NCBI RefSeq assembly: GCF_040215725.1
Contig: NZ_CP157967.1
Span: 1,612,001 to 1,676,000 of the forward strand
Length of the DNA stretch: 64,000 bases
Reading direction: 5' to 3'
From: Rhizobium sp. ZPR4
GTDB taxonomy: Bacteria > Pseudomonadota > Alphaproteobacteria > Rhizobiales > Rhizobiaceae
Positions 55,556 through 64,000 of this stretch are shown here, in pieces. Within the stretch, counting starts at the first letter, position 1; each line of letters begins with the position of its first letter. The position numbers and the translations under genes are program-made. The notes beneath the pieces are model-generated. The model ran no database searches, was not told the DNA's origin, and saw only the letters and a list, made by a program, of their open reading frames with translations.

Positions 55556-55984
55556 TCAATCGGAAGGGCCGGCCGTCAGCAATCCCGGTCGCCCTTGCCG
55601 ATATTGCGGCAGTCCGTCGCTGATCTCATAATAGTCGCCCTTGTCGGCGCAATAAATATGATAGCCTATCTCAAGGCCGCTCGGCCGGTCGAACAGACCG
55701 GCCATGATCGATATTTCATCGGCGCCGTCAGCCACCCAGAACAGGGCCGAGCCGCAGGTCCTGCAAAAGCCGCGGCGAGCGAATGTGCTGGCACGATACC
55801 AGGTGATCGCCTCCTCCCCCTCGATGACGAGATTTTCGCGCGCAACGTTGGTTGCGGCATAATAGAGCCCGGTCTGCTTGCGGCACTGCGAACAATGACA
55901 GGCGACGACCTCGCGCAGCTTGCCGCGTGCCTTGAAACGTACGCTGCCGCAAAGGCAGGCTCCCGTGTGTTCGTCGCTCATCAT
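55556..55984 (-). CDS. GFA-family zinc protein (CENP-V/Mss4-like fold)
   Basis: 142 residues. Zinc ligand pairs of the GFA fold: GACLCGSVRF, ACHCSQCRKQTG and GFCRTCGSALFW. Named for glutathione-dependent formaldehyde-activating enzyme, but most members have no proven activity. Its stop lies 3 bases from the convergent stop of the DUF1003 gene. Confidence 0.88.
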   Translation of the reverse strand: MMSDEHTGACLCGSVRFKARGKLREVVACHCSQCRKQTGLYYAATNVARENLVIEGEEAITWYRASTFARRGFCRTCGSALFWVADGADEISIMAGLFDRPSGLEIGYHIYCADKGDYYEISDGLPQYRQGRPGLLTAGPSD

Positions 55985-56083
55985 CGCTCCCCTTGTTTTG
56001 AGGGTAGCCTTCCTGAAAACGGCAATCGGGTCAATCTCAAAGAAATGAAGCGCCTTTCAGCTGGATTGATCCGCCTCGGTTAA

Positions 56084-56116
56084 AAACAAACGGGCCGGTC
56101 TTTCGCCGGCCCGCTC
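56084..56116 (-). terminator. Terminator after DAHP synthase
   Basis: CGGGCCGG/CCGGCCCG 8-bp stem, followed on the minus strand by TTTGTTTTT. Confidence 0.85.
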
Positions 56117-56140
56117 GCTAGATGGTGGATGCGGATTCGC

Positions 56141-57514
56141 TCAGCCGTGAGCCCGCATACGCTTCTCGTCGCGGCCGCCCTTCATCCGCTCGGCAAGCAG
56201 GAAGGCAAGTTCCAGCGCCTGGTCGGCATTGAGGCGCGGGTCGCAATGGGTGTGATAGCGATCCTGCAGGTCTTCAGCGCCGACGGCGCGGGCGCCGCCC
56301 GTGCATTCGGTCACGTCCTTGCCGGTCATCTCGATGTGGATGCCGCCCGGATGCGTGCCCTCGGCACGGTGGATCTGGAAGAAGCTTTCGACTTCCGACA
56401 GGATGCGCTCGAACGGACGTGTCTTGTAGTTGTTGAGCGTGATCGTATTGCCATGCATCGGATCGCAGGACCAGACGACCTTGCGGCCTTCCTTCTCGAC
56501 CGCGCGGATGAGGCGCGGCAGGTTATCGGCAACCTTGTCGTGGCCGAAACGGCAGATCAGCGTCAGGCGGCCGGCTTCGTTTTCCGGGTTCAGAATGTCG
56601 ATCAGATTGATCAGATCATCCGCCTGCAGCGAAGGACCGCACTTCAGACCGATCGGGTTCTTGATGCCGCGGAAATATTCGACATGCGCATGGTCGGCCT
56701 GGCGCGTGCGGTCGCCGATCCAGAGCATGTGGCCCGAGGTCGCGTACCAGTCGCCGGTCGTGGAGTCGACGCGAGTGAAAGCTTCTTCATAGCCAAGCAG
56801 CAGCGCTTCGTGGCTGGTGAAGAAATCGGTTTCGCGCAGGCTGGCATTGCTCTCGGCGGTGATGCCGATTGCGCGCATGAAATCCATGGTCTCGCCGATG
56901 CGGTCGGCAAGCTTGCGGTAGCGCTCGCCCTGCGGGCTGTCCTTGACGAAACCGAGCATCCACTTCTGCACGTTTTCCAGATTGGCATAGCCGCCCATGG
57001 CAAAGGCACGCAGCAGATTGAGCGTCGCAGCGGACTGGCGATAAGCCATCAACTGACGCTCTGGATTGGGAATGCGCGCATCTTCGGTGAACTCGATGCC
57101 GTTGATGATGTCGCCGCGATAGCTCGGCAGCGATATACCATTCTGCGTTTCGATGTTCGACGAGCGCGGCTTGGCGAACTGGCCGGCGATGCGGCCGACC
57201 TTAACGACCGGCAGCTGCGCGCCGAAGGTCAGGACGACAGCCATCTGCAGGAAGGCGCGGAAGAAATCGCGGATCGTATCGGCGCCATGCTCGGCAAAGC
57301 TTTCGGCACAATCGCCACCCTGCAGCAGGAAGCCATTGCCCTCTGCGACATTGGCCAGATGCGCCTTCAGGCGACGGGCTTCACCGGCAAAAACGAGCGG
57401 CGGATAGCTTGCAAGTTGCGCTTCGGTCTCTGCAAGCGCTGTCTTGTCCGGAAAATCCGGCACCTGCTGGATCGGTTTCTGCCGCCAACTGCTCGGGGTC
57501 CAATTCTGTGCCAT
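56141..57514 (-). CDS. 3-Deoxy-7-phosphoheptulonate synthase, class II
   Basis: 457 residues from ATG 57514. Starts the shikimate pathway, condensing phosphoenolpyruvate with erythrose 4-phosphate. Class II marks: [20 protein letters not shown] at the N-terminus, [36 protein letters not shown] [29 protein letters not shown] and [28 protein letters not shown] lies just upstream of the chosen ATG. Single-gene unit. Confidence 0.95.
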   Translation of the reverse strand: MAQNWTPSSWRQKPIQQVPDFPDKTALAETEAQLASYPPLVFAGEARRLKAHLANVAEGNGFLLQGGDCAESFAEHGADTIRDFFRAFLQMAVVLTFGAQLPVVKVGRIAGQFAKPRSSNIETQNGISLPSYRGDIINGIEFTEDARIPNPERQLMAYRQSAATLNLLRAFAMGGYANLENVQKWMLGFVKDSPQGERYRKLADRIGETMDFMRAIGITAESNASLRETDFFTSHEALLLGYEEAFTRVDSTTGDWYATSGHMLWIGDRTRQADHAHVEYFRGIKNPIGLKCGPSLQADDLINLIDILNPENEAGRLTLICRFGHDKVADNLPRLIRAVEKEGRKVVWSCDPMHGNTITLNNYKTRPFERILSEVESFFQIHRAEGTHPGGIHIEMTGKDVTECTGGARAVGAEDLQDRYHTHCDPRLNADQALELAFLLAERMKGGRDEKRMRAHG

Positions 57515-57668
57515 CTCACTCACCTGCTTGTGCGCCCGATCTTGGTCGGGCGTCCCGTCTTCGTAAATAACGCGCGCTTATAAACCTTTGCCGCCCGCTT
57601 GCAAAGGCGGGCAAACTACTGTGCGAATCTTTTATGCTGCAGTCGATATCTGCGCCAAAACGGACGCT

Positions 57669-59054
57669 TTACACACGCTCGCCGTTGCGGATGCGATAGC
57701 TCGGCGAATACATGGTCACCAATTCTTCCGCCGCCGTCGGATGCACAGCCATGGTGCGGTCGAAATCATCCTTGGTACAGCCGGCCCTCAGCGTGATCCC
57801 AAGAATCTGCGCCATCTCGCCGGCATCGTGGCCGAGAATATGCGCGCCGATCACCTTGCGGTCGGCGGCATTGACGATGAGCTTCATGATCATCTTCTCG
57901 GTACGGCCCGAAAGCGTCGCTTTCATCGGCCGGAACTGGGCGCGATAAACCTCAAGCTCCGGATAGCGCTTGGCAGCGTCTTCCTCAGTCAGGCCGACCG
58001 TGCCGATCTCGGGCTGCGAGAAGACGGCGGTCGGGATCAGCTCGTGATCCGGCCGCGTCGGATTGTTCTTGTAGACGGTCTCGATGAAGCACATGGCCTC
58101 ATGGATCGCGACTGGCGTCAGCTGTACCCGGTCGGTGACGTCGCCAAGCGCGTAGATATTCGGAACGGACGTGCGCGAATATTCATCGACGATGACAGCG
58201 CCCTGCTCGTTGATTGCGACGCCCGCCGCTTCCAGCCCGAGGCTTTCGGTATTCGGCGTGCGGCCGAGCGCCAGCATGACGGTATCGACCGTCAAGGACT
58301 TGTCATTCTTCGTCCGGACACTGAGGCCACGTTCCGTCTTCTCGACGCTCTGAATGATGTCGTGGCAAAGAATGCGGATACCCTTCTCTTCCATCGCTTC
58401 ATGCAGACCCTTGCGCAAATCCTGGTCGAAACGCGAGAGGATCTCGGCGCCGCGATAAATCAGCGTCGTCTCGACGCCGAGGCCGTGGAAGATATTGGCG
58501 AATTCGACAGCGATATAGCCGCCACCGGCGATCAGGATCGACTTCGGCAGTTCCTTCAAATGGAAGGCTTCGTTCGAGGAGATGCAGAGCTCATGGCCCG
58601 GCAGCGCCGTGTGCAGGTTCGGCCTGCCACCCGTCGCAATCACGATGGTCTCGGCAGTGATGGTCTGGCCGGTCTTCAACAGCTTGACCGTGTGGGCATC
58701 CACCAGCTCGGCGCGCGTATCAAAGATATCCGCCTTCGCATTGTCTAGCCCCTTGCGATAGAGGCCCTCCAGCCGGGCGATTTCCTTGTCCTTCGCCTCG
58801 ATCAGCTTCTTCCAGTCGAAGCTGCTTTCACCGACCGCCCAGCCGAACCCTGCCGCATCCTCGAAATGCTCGCTATACTGCGAGGCATAGACGAACAGCT
58901 TCTTCGGCACACAGCCGCGAATGACGCAGGTGCCGCCATAGCGATATTCTTCCGCAATGCCGACCTTCTTGCCGAGCGAGGCCGCCACGCGCGCGCTGCG
59001 CACACCGCCGGAACCGCCGCCAATCACGAAAAGGTCGAAATCAAACGAAGGCAT
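57669..59054 (-). CDS. gor: Glutathione-disulfide reductase
   Basis: 461 residues. FAD-binding GGGSGGVRSARVAASLG; redox-active cysteines in GGTCVIRGCVPKKLFVYAS; NADPH fold ILIAGGGYIAVEFANIFHGLG; the final YRGAE/RFDQDLR segment and the catalytic His in AVHPTAAEELVTM. It restores reduced glutathione with NADPH. A terminator and 72 bases lie between it and the DUF2059 gene upstream, so it has its own promoter. Confidence 0.95.
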   Translation of the reverse strand: MPSFDFDLFVIGGGSGGVRSARVAASLGKKVGIAEEYRYGGTCVIRGCVPKKLFVYASQYSEHFEDAAGFGWAVGESSFDWKKLIEAKDKEIARLEGLYRKGLDNAKADIFDTRAELVDAHTVKLLKTGQTITAETIVIATGGRPNLHTALPGHELCISSNEAFHLKELPKSILIAGGGYIAVEFANIFHGLGVETTLIYRGAEILSRFDQDLRKGLHEAMEEKGIRILCHDIIQSVEKTERGLSVRTKNDKSLTVDTVMLALGRTPNTESLGLEAAGVAINEQGAVIVDEYSRTSVPNIYALGDVTDRVQLTPVAIHEAMCFIETVYKNNPTRPDHELIPTAVFSQPEIGTVGLTEEDAAKRYPELEVYRAQFRPMKATLSGRTEKMIMKLIVNAADRKVIGAHILGHDAGEMAQILGITLRAGCTKDDFDRTMAVHPTAAEELVTMYSPSYRIRNGERV

Positions 59055-59130
59055 CGGTGGCTCCTGTGGTCATGAATATGCGCACGAAGCGCCATTGGGG
59101 GTTGGCACTCATATAGGGAGCCGCGATGCA

Positions 59131-59160
59131 AAAAGAAAAGCCCGGAATCGATCCGGGCTT
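59131..59160 (-). terminator. Terminator of the rpiA-DUF2059 unit
   Basis: AAGCCCGGA/TCCGGGCTT 9-bp stem with a 5-base loop, and TTTTCTTTTT on the minus strand. Confidence 0.88.
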
Positions 59161-59236
59161 CGAATTTGGAACCGTCCGCCGCTTACACCGAAAAGCCAGA
59201 CTTGCCTTCCGGAACAGCACGGCAAAGGCCTGTCGC

Positions 59237-59791
59237 TTACTGCTTCGGCGCTGTCTGAGCAGCGGCACCGGCATCCGGCGTAGCGACCGGCTGCTTGACG
59301 ACCTTCTGCAGAGCATCGTTGCTCTGGTTTGCGAGGTCGCGTGAAATGCCCTGGCTCCAGATATCGGCGGCCTTGTAAAGTTCGCGGGTGGCGAGCGGCC
59401 CGTCCTTCAGAAGCTTCTTGCCGGCCGGCGAACCGTAGAAATCGGCGATCGCCTTGAGTTCGTCGGCCGAGAAGGCCTTGGCATAGGTGATGGCGGCTTC
59501 ACGCTCGAGATCGGCACGACGCGGCGCCAGCGCCAGCGCGGTGGCATCGACGGTCGAGTTGATCGCATCGCCGAAATTCGGGTTTGCCTGGATCATCGTG
59601 CTCTTCAGCTGCTCGGCGAGGTTCGGCAGGATATTGTCGAACTGATTGGTGATGCCGAGAGCGTTGATCGCGGCGCGCGCAGCCTTGATCTGATCCTCGG
59701 AAACTTCCTGAGCGTTGACGGAACCAAAGGCAATGCCAGAGAGAAGAATGGTAGCAGCGGCAAGACGGCCAAGACCCGCAAATTTGATCAT
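59237..59791 (-). CDS. DUF2059 periplasmic protein
   Basis: 184 residues from ATG 59791 with GGAG at a spacing of about 10. Signal peptide KFAGLGRLAAATILLSGIAFGSVNA, cleaved before QEVSED. The mature helical domain holds AKAFSADELKAIADFYGSPAGKKLL, the conserved core of DUF2059, then an Ala/Pro/Gln tail. The family's role is unknown. The start lies 13 bases past the rpiA stop, so both are on one message, a pairing I recall from other rhizobia. Confidence 0.85.
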   Translation of the reverse strand: MIKFAGLGRLAAATILLSGIAFGSVNAQEVSEDQIKAARAAINALGITNQFDNILPNLAEQLKSTMIQANPNFGDAINSTVDATALALAPRRADLEREAAITYAKAFSADELKAIADFYGSPAGKKLLKDGPLATRELYKAADIWSQGISRDLANQSNDALQKVVKQPVATPDAGAAAQTAPKQ

Positions 59792-59804
59792 GAGATGAAT
59801 GCTC

Positions 59805-60506
59805 CTATGTATTGTTCGCCTGCAACGTGCGCGCACCGGCAGGGCCGGCAATGATCGCTTGTGTCGCCATATGGATAAAGAGCCCGTGTTCGACAACGCC
59901 GGGAATCGAATAGAGTTTGCTCGACAGCGCCTCTGCATCAGGAATACGGCCGAAAGATGCATCGACGATGAAATGCCCCCCATCGGTGACAAAGAGGCTG
60001 TCACCCGCGCGGCGCATGTTGAGCGCGCCCGAAAGCCCAAGGCGCGATGCGGCCTTCTCGATGAGGATGCGAGTGGAAACAAGCCCGAAAGGGTTGACCT
60101 CGATCGGCAGCGGAAAGGCCCCGAGGGTCTCGACGACTTTGCTCTGATCCGCGATGACGATCATGCGGGCGGACGAGGCAGCAACTATCTTCTCGCGCAG
60201 CAGCGCGCCGCCGCCGCCCTTGATCAGGGTCAGCCTGCCATCCAGTTCGTCGGCACCATCGATGGTGAGATCGAGTTCCGGAAGCTCGTCCAGCGATTTC
60301 AACGGAACGCCGAGTTCATTGCAGAGCTTGGCCGTTCTTTCGGACGTGGGAACGCCCTGGATCGAGAGGCCGGCCGCAACCTTTTCGGCGAGCAGGCGAA
60401 CGAACTCCTCCGCCGTGCTGCCGGTGCCGATCCCGAGCCGCATGCCGCTCTCGACATAAGCCAGCGCGGCTCTCGCAGCCTCGATTTTCATCTGGCGGGC
60501 GTCCAT
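59805..60506 (-). CDS. rpiA: Ribose-5-phosphate isomerase A
   Basis: 233 residues. Interconverts ribose 5-phosphate and ribulose 5-phosphate, downstream of Gnd (also in this window). Active-site loops: [26 protein letters not shown] (catalytic Asp/Glu), [16 protein letters not shown]. First gene of a two-gene unit with DUF2059; divergent from gph with a 194-base gap. Confidence 0.95.
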   Translation of the reverse strand: MDARQMKIEAARAALAYVESGMRLGIGTGSTAEEFVRLLAEKVAAGLSIQGVPTSERTAKLCNELGVPLKSLDELPELDLTIDGADELDGRLTLIKGGGGALLREKIVAASSARMIVIADQSKVVETLGAFPLPIEVNPFGLVSTRILIEKAASRLGLSGALNMRRAGDSLFVTDGGHFIVDASFGRIPDAEALSSKLYSIPGVVEHGLFIHMATQAIIAGPAGARTLQANNT

Positions 60507-60700
60507 GCGCCACCTGCTCCCATTGTTACGTTGGTCTGCTGTTTACACGGCTCTCCAGCCAAACGAAAGCCAAAATAACGGCGCGATATAGAAATCCCCG
60601 GCCCTTCCCGCCAAGGCTTTCGGGCGCTTCAGTTGCAATTGCCCGCGCGATCTTTTAACTCCAGAAGACGCACTCTTTTCTATGCAAAGGCCGATTCCTC

Positions 60701-61375
60701 GTGAAATCTCCCCTTGTCGTATTCGATCTCGATGGCACGCTGCTGGACACGCATGCGGACCTGATCGTCAGCCTGAACCATACGATCGCCGCCCTCAAGC
60801 TTCCGCCCATCAGCTACGACGACGTGACGCATCTCGTCGGCAACGGCGCGCAGGTGATGATCGAGCGAGCCTGCAAGCTGCACGGCTATACGCTGACATC
60901 GGAAGAATTGCCGGCTCTCCTCCAGCGCTTCATAACCCATTATTCCGAGACGATGCCGGGCGCCACGCAGCCATACCCGGGGCTCCTGGCGGCCCTTAAT
61001 ACGCTGAGAAGCCAGGGCTACAAGCTCGCTGTCTGCACCAACAAGATGGAATCGCTGGCACGCACCCTGCTCGACCGACTGGAGCTGACCCATTACTTCG
61101 AGGCCATTACCGGTGGCGACACCTTCACCGTGCGCAAGCCGAATGCCGAGCATCTGATCGGCACGGTTGAACGCGCCGGCGGCGACATCGCCCGCACCAT
61201 CATGATCGGCGACAGCATCAACGACATCCTCGTCGCCCGCAACGCCGGCGTGCCTTCGGTGGCGGTTCCATTCGGCTATTCCGATGTCGGTGTGGAAACG
61301 CTCGGCCCGAACCGCATCATCTATCACTATGACGAGCTGACCCCAGAGCTGGTCGAAGGGCTGCTCGCGGCCTGA
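60701..61375 (+). CDS. gph: Phosphoglycolate phosphatase (HAD subfamily IA)
   Basis: 224 residues from GTG 60701. HAD motifs: nucleophile VVFDLDGTLLDTHAD, motif II AVCTNKM, the substrate Lys in RKPNAEHL, and motif IV MIGDSINDILVARNAG. Removes phosphate from 2-phosphoglycolate. The close spacing of gph and rpiA on opposite strands suggests a shared promoter region. Confidence 0.88.
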   Translation: MKSPLVVFDLDGTLLDTHADLIVSLNHTIAALKLPPISYDDVTHLVGNGAQVMIERACKLHGYTLTSEELPALLQRFITHYSETMPGATQPYPGLLAALNTLRSQGYKLAVCTNKMESLARTLLDRLELTHYFEAITGGDTFTVRKPNAEHLIGTVERAGGDIARTIMIGDSINDILVARNAGVPSVAVPFGYSDVGVETLGPNRIIYHYDELTPELVEGLLAA

Positions 61376-61549
61376 GATCACCAAAATCTCTGTTGGTTCA
61401 AAAGGCGGGGTTGTAGCGGGTCTTGCGCGATTCACGCGCTTCCGCCACAACTTATCGACGTCCTGCTATCGGCATCGCGACCGCAAGAGAGAAACGTTTC
61501 TTGCGCGCTGTTGCTGAGCCGGACGATAACTCGATAGTGGAGCGCCCCC

Positions 61550-62725
61550 TTGCTCGTAGCAGATCCAGACGACCGTAACGCCGGTAGATTGCCAAGCCGC
61601 CGAGGGTGGTTTGCTCCCATTGTCCGAACGCTGATCATTTGCGCAGCACTATGCGCCGGTATTTGGTTCTACATCTATGGCGACCGTATTGTCGGATATG
61701 TCCAGACAGAAACCGGAGCCGGCGCCAAACCCGATCCGGCGCTCACGGCAGTCTATGAACATTTCGACATCGCACCTCTGCCGAACATCGTCGCAGGCAG
61801 AGCTACGATGGCAGCCGATCTCGATATGTTACGGCGAGAGCATTGCGATTGGAATGCAGTCTATAAATTCGCCGATGAACTGCAGAAGCAGGGCTATCGC
61901 CGCGAAGCAGCCAAAGTTTTCATTGCCTTCTCCAACAAGTGCAAGCCCTCGAATATCGCCTTGAGCTCAGCTGCCGAAATTCTGGACGATCTCAGCGACT
62001 TCGACGAAGCACTGAAGGTCTCGAATGAGGTGATAACAATGTCGCCGGGAATGCCCGATTTCTATTTCCAACGCGCACGAATTCGCGCAAATGCTAGGAA
62101 ATATCGGGACGCTATCGACGACTACTATTCCGTCATCGGCCTAACCGACAATATCGCGATGTTAAACAGCGCGGTATTCGAGGGAATCTCGACAAGCTAT
62201 CGCGAACTTGGCGAATATTGCGAGGCGATTGGACCGCTTCAGCTCTGGGTTTCCACCAATCCCGATCGCAATGATACCGCGGTCGTGCGTGGGATCATCA
62301 AGCTGTATGAAACCATGGGAAAATGCACCTCGACCTATGCCACCGGCAGTGATCGATTTCCGACGCAGGGCAAGAATATCATCCTGGCGCGGGTCTCGAT
62401 CAATGACACGGAAGGGACGTTCATCGTCGACACAGGCGCCAGCTTTGTCGCAGTGAACAAAGCCTTTGCCGCGCGGGCCAAGCTGCCGATCGACGGCAAC
62501 AACGGAATTTCGCTTCAGACGGCGAACGGCGTTTCCCAAGCCACGCACACAACGGCTGCCACTGTGAAAGTCGGACATGTCCAGGCCAGCGATATCACGA
62601 CGGTCGTCCTTGATGACAACGCAGCCCTCGGCAACGAAGTTGACGGGCTGCTTGGCCGCTCCTTCCTCTCGCGCTTCGACGTCACCTTCGGCGGCCGGGA
62701 ATGGCGTATCCAAGCGAAGAATTAA
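61550..62725 (+). CDS. Membrane-anchored helical-repeat protein with C-terminal retropepsin-like aspartic protease domain
   Basis: 391 residues from TTG 61550. One membrane helix (about 23-43, APIVRTLIICAALCAGIWF) would place the rest in the periplasm. Residues about 70-245 are helical and TPR-like (DELQKQGYRREAAKVFIAF, LDDLSDFDEALKVSNEV, RKYRDAIDDYYSVIGL). From about 275 there is a single retropepsin-like domain: ILARVSINDTEGTFIVDTGASFVAVNK (active DTG), AATVKVG and VDGLLGRSFLSRFDV. One DTG motif per chain means a dimer is needed, as in the TIGR02281 family. Function unknown; possibly regulated cleavage of an envelope protein. Confidence 0.78.
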   Translation: MLVADPDDRNAGRLPSRRGWFAPIVRTLIICAALCAGIWFYIYGDRIVGYVQTETGAGAKPDPALTAVYEHFDIAPLPNIVAGRATMAADLDMLRREHCDWNAVYKFADELQKQGYRREAAKVFIAFSNKCKPSNIALSSAAEILDDLSDFDEALKVSNEVITMSPGMPDFYFQRARIRANARKYRDAIDDYYSVIGLTDNIAMLNSAVFEGISTSYRELGEYCEAIGPLQLWVSTNPDRNDTAVVRGIIKLYETMGKCTSTYATGSDRFPTQGKNIILARVSINDTEGTFIVDTGASFVAVNKAFAARAKLPIDGNNGISLQTANGVSQATHTTAATVKVGHVQASDITTVVLDDNAALGNEVDGLLGRSFLSRFDVTFGGREWRIQAKN

Positions 62726-62787
62726 GCCGGATCGTCGGTTGGGCCAGCCCGGGCAGTTTCCGCCGGCGTCTTTAGTAATAGGGCAAT

Positions 62788-62820
62788 AAAAAAGGGCGAC
62801 CGCCAGGTCGCCCTTTTTGT
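62788..62820. terminator. Bidirectional terminator between the protease and L,D-transpeptidase genes
   Basis: GGGCGACC (62794-62801) / GGTCGCCC (62806-62813), with six A before it and TTTTT after, so it can end both convergent genes. Confidence 0.9.
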
Positions 62821-62837
62821 CTTAAATCAAACCAAAC

Positions 62838-64000
62838 TCAGATCTGAGCGGTACGCGCCTTCGAGGTCGCATCGAGCGCCTTTTGCGTGGCAGCATCGCG
62901 ATCGTAGACGTCGTTGAAATACTGAATGACGCCATCCTTGTTCGGCCATGCGGTGAAGTAGGCGATGTAGATCGGGAACTTCTGCGGCACCGAAACGCCC
63001 TTGTTCTGGCCGGTCGCGATCTGCTTGGCGACGTCGTCGACCGTGGTGTTCAGCACGGCAGCAGCCATTGCGCGCGGATCGGCAAGACGGACGCAGCCAT
63101 GGCTGAGTGCACGCATATCCTTCTTGAAGAAGCTCTTCTGCGGCGTGTCGTGCATGTAGATCGCGTGCGAGTTCGGGAAGAGGATCTTCAGTTCGCCGAG
63201 CGCATTGTCGCTGCTCGGCGGCTGACGAACCGAGATGCTCTTCGTCGAGCCGTACCAGTCGACGCTGGACGATGCGACGGCACGGCCGCCGACTTCAACC
63301 TGATAGCCCATGCGGTCGAGATAATTCGGGTCGGCGCGCAGCTTCGGCAGCATCTCGTTGATGATGATCGATTGCGGAACGCCCCAGAACGGGTTGAATT
63401 CAACCGTCTGCACCTGATTTTCGAAGAAGAAGGTCTGGTGCTGCTTGCTGCCGACGACGACGCGCATCGACAGCTGTTCCTGGTTGTTGTTGTAGTAATA
63501 GACCATGAAGGCCGGCTGGTTGATGAAGACGTAGCGCGGGCCGAGTTCGTCAGGCAGCCAGCGCAGCTGTTCCATGGCGATGACCAGCTTCTGGATCTTC
63601 GCGTCGCTGTTCTCGCCGACCATGGCGCGAACGGAGGACGGACCGATGACGCCGTCGGCCGTCAGTCCCTTTTCTCTCTGAAAGTCCTCGACCAGCGACA
63701 CCAGCTCGGGCGTGTAGCTCGGCGTGCCCAGATAAGCGGCGAAAAGATCGGCGTGAGCCGTCTTCAGCGCGTCAGATCCGCGATGCTGGATCGCCTTGAC
63801 GATATTGGCCATTTCCGGGGAGCTGCCGCCCGGCTTCAAGGTGCCGGTCAGGGAAATGGAGATATGGCTGCCGTCCGATCCGCTTGCGGCGCGCAGCTTC
63901 GCAAGCTCCGCCTTCAATTCCATGAATTGCGAGTTGGACGGGCTGCGGCTGTTGAGATAGGCACCGACATCCGGGCTGGCGCGCAGCACATCGAGCATGG
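62838..64000 (-). CDS. Murein L,D-transpeptidase (YcbB/LdtD-like), 5' end beyond window
   Basis: At least 387 residues of the C-terminal part; the frame stays open to the right edge, so the true start is outside. It has a peptidoglycan-binding helical region (LVSLVEDFQREKGLTADGVIGPSSVRAMVG) followed by a YkuD catalytic domain ending in HAIYMHDTPQKSFF, then RALSHGCVRLADP with the catalytic Cys and His. The insert between (PFWGVPQSIIINEMLPKL) is typical of the YcbB subgroup. These enzymes make 3-3 crosslinks, which dominate the wall of polar-growing Rhizobiales. Confidence 0.9.
   Translation of the reverse strand, partial: MLDVLRASPDVGAYLNSRSPSNSQFMELKAELAKLRAASGSDGSHISISLTGTLKPGGSSPEMANIVKAIQHRGSDALKTAHADLFAAYLGTPSYTPELVSLVEDFQREKGLTADGVIGPSSVRAMVGENSDAKIQKLVIAMEQLRWLPDELGPRYVFINQPAFMVYYYNNNQEQLSMRVVVGSKQHQTFFFENQVQTVEFNPFWGVPQSIIINEMLPKLRADPNYLDRMGYQVEVGGRAVASSSVDWYGSTKSISVRQPPSSDNALGELKILFPNSHAIYMHDTPQKSFFKKDMRALSHGCVRLADPRAMAAAVLNTTVDDVAKQIATGQNKGVSVPQKFPIYIAYFTAWPNKDGVIQYFNDVYDRDAATQKALDATSKARTAQI

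Noticed and set aside
57560..57620. GCCCGC/GCGGGC hairpin between gor and DAHP synthase as a terminator
   Set aside because: No T run follows on either strand and it lies near the likely promoter.

Overview
This window looks like chromosomal, mostly core-genome sequence from a Rhizobium-type alphaproteobacterium (Rhizobiaceae). The evidence is a cckA hybrid kinase, a growth-pole-ring protein of the GPR/RgsE type known from Agrobacterium and Sinorhizobium, a one-cysteine DksA, a 770-residue Dme-type malic enzyme, class II DAHP synthase and several TTG or GTG starts behind good ribosome binding sites. All calls rest on reading the sequence and on remembered family features; no database search was run. 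I see no rRNA, tRNA, CRISPR array, phage or insertion sequence.

Layout. 1-14.3 kb: end of psuG, a tryptophanyl-tRNA synthetase, cckA diverging from an orphan fliO-like gene (with a dispersed-repeat-like palindrome between them), dksA, a SixA-like phosphatase, the ycjX/ycjF pair, a small secreted protein, the folate genes folP-folB-folK, a DUF922 putative protease, a candidate small RNA, a 2Fe-2S ferredoxin and a stand-alone Hpt protein. 14.3-21.7 kb: an intergenic region with two exact CtrA boxes, then a 6.9-kb gene for a 2295-residue membrane-anchored protein built on 11-residue repeats (GPR/RgsE). 21.8-35.3 kb: a carbohydrate region, with an ABC importer, beta-mannosidase, TIM-barrel isomerase, Gfo/Idh dehydrogenase, aldo/keto reductase and GH43 glycosidase on the minus strand, and a LacI-family regulator divergent from the binding-protein gene. 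It most likely serves uptake and breakdown of mannose- and xylose-containing plant oligosaccharides.

35.3-48.2 kb: gnd, an SRPBCC protein, an Mla-type lipid-transport operon (mlaE-mlaF-mlaD-lipoprotein), an MFS transporter, an LpxH-like phosphoesterase, a glycerophosphodiesterase, malic enzyme and a secreted hypothetical. 48.3-64 kb: an ankyrin protein, a TolB-like propeller, nadE, an LtaS/OpgB-type phosphoglycerol transferase, a DUF1003 membrane protein, a GFA-fold protein, DAHP synthase, glutathione reductase, rpiA with a DUF2059 gene, gph, a protein joining a helical N-terminal half to a retropepsin-like domain, and an L,D-transpeptidase cut by the right edge.

Themes. Several genes serve the envelope and polar growth (GPR/RgsE, Mla, LpxH-like, L,D-transpeptidase, LtaS-like, FliO-like). 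The cell-cycle kinase CckA lies about 10 kb from two CtrA boxes placed between an Hpt gene and the growth-pole gene. Most transcription units end in clear intrinsic terminators, listed individually. The most interesting items are the CtrA boxes, the repeat architecture of the polar protein, the candidate sRNA near 13.2-13.36 kb and the palindromes in the lacI/binding-protein divergon.
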